64,000 nt of DNA from Lachnospiraceae bacterium (GTDB taxonomy: Bacteria > Bacillota > Clostridia > Lachnospirales > Lachnospiraceae): contig JAILPS010000028.1 in NCBI GenBank assembly GCA_024699325.1, positions 1 to 64,000 on the forward strand, given 5' to 3'. Position numbers and translations under genes: made by a program. This document shows, in pieces, positions 60,478 through 64,000 of the stretch (position 1 is its first letter; every line of letters begins with the position of its first letter). The notes under the pieces are model-generated. The model saw nothing but the letters and a program-made list of their open reading frames with translations, searched no databases and was not told the DNA's origin.

Positions 60478-60497
60478 AACAAATGGAGAGTGGCATT

Positions 60498-61838
60498 ATG
60501 CGCGATTTGACTAAGGGTAATCCCAGGTCCGTCATCATGGCATTTGCAGTGCCTGTAATGATTGGATATATGCTCCAGCTGTGCTACAGTCTGGCAGATA
60601 CTAGAATAGTTTCAAGCCTCATAGGCGAGGAGGCTCTTAGCGCTGTGGGCGCCACCACCTCCCTCTCAGGCATGATCATAGGTTTCCTAAACGGCTTGAC
60701 CAACGGCTTCGCGGTCATCGTCGCCAGATATTTTGGTGCGAAGGACTGGAAGAATCTCAAGAGAAGCGTGGCAGCGTCGCTGACCTGTGGTATAATTATA
60801 TCAATAATTCTGACCACCGCCTGTCTTCTGGGACTAAACACAATACTTCACGTCTTAAATGTGCCCGAGAAGGTCTACGATATGGCGTACAGGTATATTT
60901 TCATAATATTTGCCGGAATGACCATGTCCATGCTCTACAACATAAGCGCGGCATTTCTAAGAGCCATCGGCGACACCATAACGCCCATGGTCTTCCTGTT
61001 CGTATCAGTTGTGTTAAATATTGGCGGTGACATATTCTGCATAAGAGTCCTGGACCTTGGCGTCAGGGGTGCTGCCATCGCGACGGTTGTCGCTCAGACC
61101 ATAGCCTGCGTCGCCAGCCTCACATACATGATTAAGCGCTACGAGATACTCAGGGTTTCCCGTGAGGACTTCGATTTTGGCTCACACATGGTTAAGCTAA
61201 TCCTCGGCGGAGGCTTGAGCATGGGCTTCATGAACTGTCTCGTAAACATCGGAAGCGTGTCGCTGCAAAGCGGCATCAACAACTTAGGACAGGAGTACAT
61301 CGTAGCTCAGACAGCCGCAAGAAAACTTACAGAGGTCTACATGATGATGTTCTCCGTGCTGGGCCAGACCATGGCGTCCTACTGCAGCCAGAACTTCGGG
61401 GCAGGCCTCAAGGACCGCATCAGGGAGGGCTTAAAACAGGCTCTCATCATAGGCTTCATATGGTGCGGCCTGGTGGTTTTATGCACATATCTGACAGGGG
61501 ACATTCTTATCAGACTTGTGTGCGGTGACATCTCTAAGACCAGCATTGACGCGGCTGTTTTATATCTGAAGGTGGACACGGTGCTCTACTGGGTGACCAT
61601 GATCATATGCATACTTCGCAATTCCCTTCAGGGGCTCGGAGATCACGTGACGCCCATCGTTTCAAGCTCCATAGAGTGCGTCGGCAAGATATTAATAGTT
61701 ATGTTTATGGTTCCAAGGCTTGAATACATGGGCGTCATACTTGCGGAACCAATTGTCTGGTGCGTAATGGTTATACCACTTATAATAATGATTTTGAAAA
61801 ACCCCAGCGTGAGAGGGTTTAGAAAGGAGCAGGCATGA
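60498..61838 (+). CDS. MATE-family multidrug/drug-sodium efflux protein
   Basis: Cation-coupled exporter with about 12 membrane spans and 446 residues from the ATG at 60498; the track's extension to 60450 lies upstream of the probable transcript start. The N-terminal half has LTKGNPRSVIMAFAVPVMIGYML and GEEALSAVGATTSLSG; the second half repeats the pattern (GQTMASYCSQNFGAGLKDRIREG). The start is unusual in having only TGGAGAG before it. The stop overlaps the flavodoxin start by 4 bases (ATGA), so the two are co-translated. Substrate is unknown. Confidence 0.92.
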   Translation: MRDLTKGNPRSVIMAFAVPVMIGYMLQLCYSLADTRIVSSLIGEEALSAVGATTSLSGMIIGFLNGLTNGFAVIVARYFGAKDWKNLKRSVAASLTCGIIISIILTTACLLGLNTILHVLNVPEKVYDMAYRYIFIIFAGMTMSMLYNISAAFLRAIGDTITPMVFLFVSVVLNIGGDIFCIRVLDLGVRGAAIATVVAQTIACVASLTYMIKRYEILRVSREDFDFGSHMVKLILGGGLSMGFMNCLVNIGSVSLQSGINNLGQEYIVAQTAARKLTEVYMMMFSVLGQTMASYCSQNFGAGLKDRIREGLKQALIIGFIWCGLVVLCTYLTGDILIRLVCGDISKTSIDAAVLYLKVDTVLYWVTMIICILRNSLQGLGDHVTPIVSSSIECVGKILIVMFMVPRLEYMGVILAEPIVWCVMVIPLIIMILKNPSVRGFRKEQA

Positions 61839-62245
61839 AGGTAGCGGTAAGGTATTACACAAAAACAGGAAACACCAAGAGGCTCGCAGAGAGCATCGCA
61901 GCGGTTTGCGGCGTTGAGGCTAAGCCCATAAGCATCCCTGTAAATGAGGAGGTTGACGTTTTATTCTTAGGCAATTCCTACTATGCATTTAACATTGACC
62001 CTGAGGTTAGGGACTTCGTGGCAGGACTTGATAAGAGCAAGGTCGGCAAAATCGTAAACTTCGGCTCAGCGGCAATGCTTAACTCAACATACAAAAAGGT
62101 TAAGGCAGTGGCTGACAAGGTTGGCATCCCCATGGACGAGAGGGAGTTTCACTGCAAGGGCGAATTCAAGGGAATTCACAAGGGCAGACCAAACGACGAT
62201 GACGTGAAGGCGGCCGGGGAGTTTGCGAAGGGTATTATAGGTTAG
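61835..62245 (+). CDS. Flavodoxin family protein
   Basis: A 136-residue FMN-binding electron carrier. The phosphate-binding loop is YTKTGNTKRLAESIA near residue 8, close to the flavodoxin TxTGNT signature; LGNSYYAFNIDPEVRDFV and FGSAAMLNSTYKKV correspond to the isoalloxazine-contact loops. Coupling to the MATE gene suggests shared expression rather than direct partnership. A hairpin terminator follows. Confidence 0.88.
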   Translation: MKVAVRYYTKTGNTKRLAESIAAVCGVEAKPISIPVNEEVDVLFLGNSYYAFNIDPEVRDFVAGLDKSKVGKIVNFGSAAMLNSTYKKVKAVADKVGIPMDEREFHCKGEFKGIHKGRPNDDDVKAAGEFAKGIIG

Positions 62246-62250
62246 ATTGA

Positions 62251-62280
62251 AACCGTCACGTTTTGCGTGGCGGTTTTATT
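62251..62280 (+). terminator. Terminator of the MATE-flavodoxin operon
   Basis: The stem AACCGTCACG / CGTGGCGGTT with a TTTTG loop (one G-T pair) is followed by TTATT. Confidence 0.85.
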
Positions 62281-62289
62281 ACATTCTCC

Positions 62290-62318
62290 TTGTCCCACAA
62301 CATTTATAGTGGTAAGAT
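62290..62318 (+). promoter_or_regulatory. Promoter of the sirtuin gene
   Basis: TTGTCC and TAAGAT are 17 bases apart, about 46 bases before the start codon. Confidence 0.45.
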
Positions 62319-62363
62319 GATTATATATTTTAGACGTGAAAATACATCAGAAGGGAGCGTATT

Positions 62364-63098
62364 ATGAACGAGAGAGAGACACTTAAACAGTGGGTTGAGG
62401 AGTCGAATTACATCGTGTTTTTTGGCGGTGCGGGGGTGAGTACGGAGAGCAATATTCCGGATTTCAGGAGTACGGACGGTCTGTACAATCAGACATATGC
62501 GTATCCGCCGGAGACCATACTTAGCCACACATTTTACATGCGAAAAACCGAGGAGTTTTACAGGTTTTACAGGGATAAGATGCTCTATACGGACGCTAAG
62601 CCCAATAAGGCGCATCTGGCTCTGGCTAAGCTTGAGGAGGAGGGGAAGGTTCGCGCGGTGATCACGCAGAATATCGACGGGCTTCACCAGCAGGCTGGAA
62701 GCAAGGAGGTTCTAGAGCTTCACGGAAGCGTTCTCAGGAATTACTGCATGAAGTGCGGGAAGGCGGCGGACCTTAACGAGCTTATAAGGCACATGAACGA
62801 GAGCCCTGACGGGGTGCCCAGGTGCGACTGCGGCGGAATATTTAAGCCTGATGTGGTGCTCTATGAGGAGGGGCTTGACAGCAGCATTATAAGCAGGAGC
62901 GTGCACCATATCGCCAAAGCGGATATGTTGATTATAGGAGGAACCAGTCTGGCGGTTTACCCTGCGGCCGGGCTTATCGATTATTTTAACGGCAAGCATC
63001 TGGTGCTTATAAACAGGGATGCGACGGCCAGGGATACCCACGCGGACCTCGTGATAAGGGAGCCGATTGGGCAGGTTTTAGGAGAGTTTTTGGAGTAA
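62364..63098 (+). CDS. Sir2-family NAD-dependent protein deacylase
   Basis: Removes acyl groups from lysines with NAD. The 244-residue protein has GGAGVSTESNIPDFRS (NAD and substrate loop), TQNIDGLHQQAGS and the catalytic histidine in LELHGS. The zinc knuckle is CMKCGK, then RCDCGG; the second half is CxC rather than the usual CxxC, a spacing I associate with clostridial sirtuins. KPDVVLYEE and GGTSLAVYPAAGLIDYF follow. An AAGGGAG-type ribosome site precedes the ATG. It is adjacent to the ABC-F gene with only 1 base between them. Confidence 0.94.
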   Translation: MNERETLKQWVEESNYIVFFGGAGVSTESNIPDFRSTDGLYNQTYAYPPETILSHTFYMRKTEEFYRFYRDKMLYTDAKPNKAHLALAKLEEEGKVRAVITQNIDGLHQQAGSKEVLELHGSVLRNYCMKCGKAADLNELIRHMNESPDGVPRCDCGGIFKPDVVLYEEGLDSSIISRSVHHIAKADMLIIGGTSLAVYPAAGLIDYFNGKHLVLINRDATARDTHADLVIREPIGQVLGEFLE

Positions 63099-63099
63099 T

Positions 63100-64000
63100 A
63101 TGTTATTTGGGCTAAATGATGTGACGGTGAGCCGTGGAGGCAGACAGATACTGTCGCATATCGATTTTTACATTCAGGGAACTGAGAAAATAGCACTTGT
63201 GGGACCAAATGGAGCGGGCAAATCCTCGCTCCTTTTGGTGCTTGCGGGGGAGCTAAATATTGACAGGGACGATAAGAGAAGCATGGAGGCCGTGACGACT
63301 AGCAGGAAGCTGACGGTCTCAATCGTCCACCAGACGGTGTTTGAGAACATTCATGAGACTGTCGGGGAGTATTTTGAGAGGGCGTATTTTGAGAAAAATG
63401 ATACTCTTAGCGTCGACGAGCGGGACGGCTTTGACAAAAACCTAAGGCGCATGGACGGCGAAACCGACGAGAGGGAGAGGTTTCTGTTTGAGCTCGAGTG
63501 CGACAAAATGCTTTGCGGCTTTGGCTTTGACAAGACCGACAAAAACAGGGAGGTTGGAAGCTTCTCAGGGGGTCAGCAGACGAAGCTTGAGCTTATCGGG
63601 AAGCTTATGTGTAAGCCGGATGTGCTGCTTTTAGATGAGCCCACAAACCACCTGGATATGCAGTCCGTGGAGTGGTTAGAGGAGTATCTGAAGGCCTACA
63701 AGGGCGCGGTTGTTTTTGTGAGCCACGACCGCTTTTTCATCGACAGGGTGGCCGATGTCATATGTGAGGTGAGCGGCGGGCAGCTTAGCCGCTACCCCGG
63801 AAACTACACATCTTACAGGCAGGCGAAGGACAAAAACTACCAGATAGCGAAGAAAACCTATGACAGATACATGGAGGAGAAGCTAAGGCTTGAGGAGGTC
63901 ATTAAGCGCTTCAAGAATAAGCCCACGAAGGCATCCATGGCCAGGGCCAAGAAGAAACAGCTAGAGAGGATGGGAGTGCCAAAGAATCCGGGGAGTCCTC
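63100..64000 (+). CDS. ABC-F family ATPase, 3' end cut by the window (not in the ORF track)
   Basis: Starting at ATG 63100, one base after the sirtuin stop, the frame is open to the end of the window (300 codons), which is why the ORF track omits it. The first ATPase domain has Walker A GPNGAGKSS, the signature FSGGQQTKLE and Walker B LLLDEPTNHLD, then SHDRFF. A charged helical linker follows (KKTYDRYMEEKLRLEEVI). No membrane domain is present. ABC-F proteins act on ribosomes, in translation or antibiotic protection; the second ATPase domain lies outside the window, so the subgroup cannot be set. Confidence 0.93.
   Translation, partial: MLFGLNDVTVSRGGRQILSHIDFYIQGTEKIALVGPNGAGKSSLLLVLAGELNIDRDDKRSMEAVTTSRKLTVSIVHQTVFENIHETVGEYFERAYFEKNDTLSVDERDGFDKNLRRMDGETDERERFLFELECDKMLCGFGFDKTDKNREVGSFSGGQQTKLELIGKLMCKPDVLLLDEPTNHLDMQSVEWLEEYLKAYKGAVVFVSHDRFFIDRVADVICEVSGGQLSRYPGNYTSYRQAKDKNYQIAKKTYDRYMEEKLRLEEVIKRFKNKPTKASMARAKKKQLERMGVPKNPGSP

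Overview
The window looks like chromosomal DNA of an anaerobic, plant-polysaccharide-using, butyrate-type Firmicute, most likely family Lachnospiraceae. This rests on the gene families: a ferredoxin-linked IorAB/PaaK set, a But-type CoA-transferase, cellobiose phosphorylase, a GH53 galactanase with InlB-like repeats, CUT1 LplB/YtcP/YesL transport genes without an ATPase, NifZ-ThiI, and strong AGGAGG ribosome sites with class-A promoters. The species cannot be named from sequence alone. No rRNA, tRNA, CRISPR array, prophage or insertion sequence was seen. No gene-free stretch exceeds 300 bases; the longest is 39665-39928.

Layout. 1-6.35 kb: secDF (5' cut), tgt, yajC, a small membrane protein, nifZ-like cysteine desulfurase and thiI (translocase plus tRNA modification). 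6.35-9 kb: a minus-strand HPr/Crh-like protein, mtaB, minus-strand purC. 9.2-13.7 kb: a leucine-rich-repeat lipoprotein, then the iorA-iorB-paaK arylpyruvate operon. 13.8-20.6 kb: cellobiose phosphorylase, a NUDIX hydrolase, a zinc-ribbon membrane protein, and a convergent GH95 fucosidase. 20.7-31.4 kb: mnmA, then a carbohydrate-uptake locus with two permeases (one carrying a large extracytoplasmic domain), three solute-binding lipoproteins and a YesL-type protein. 31.6-38.3 kb: an AraC regulator, a type IIA topoisomerase pair read as parE-parC, and a trigger-factor-like lipoprotein. 38.4-40.5 kb: argG (minus) and a DJ-1 family protein. 40.6-47.8 kb: tig-clpP-clpX-lon-engB plus a TIM-barrel gene (protein folding and quality control). 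47.8-53.6 kb: a two-domain GT2 glycosyltransferase facing the dTDP-rhamnose operon rfbACBD. 53.6-59 kb: a small lipoprotein, a 1274-residue secreted GH53 galactanase, an unlisted 39-residue peptide gene and dtd. 59-64 kb: CoA-transferase (minus), MATE exporter, flavodoxin, sirtuin and an ABC-F ATPase cut by the window end and absent from the ORF track.

How the genes fit together. Extracellular galactan degradation (GH53), oligosaccharide uptake (permeases plus three binding proteins) and cytoplasmic GH94/GH95 enzymes suggest import and intracellular processing of plant or host glycans. The transporter lacks its own ATPase, as expected for systems sharing an MsmX-type ATPase. The rfb genes and the facing glycosyltransferase probably make a rhamnose-containing cell-surface polymer.

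The most unusual items are the permease with an inserted CBM-like extracytoplasmic domain, the mosaic duplication of two binding-protein genes, the 39-residue peptide gene wedged between the galactanase gene and dtd, the MerR-style promoter in front of rfbA, and the HPr paralogue that has lost His15 but keeps a Ser46-like site.
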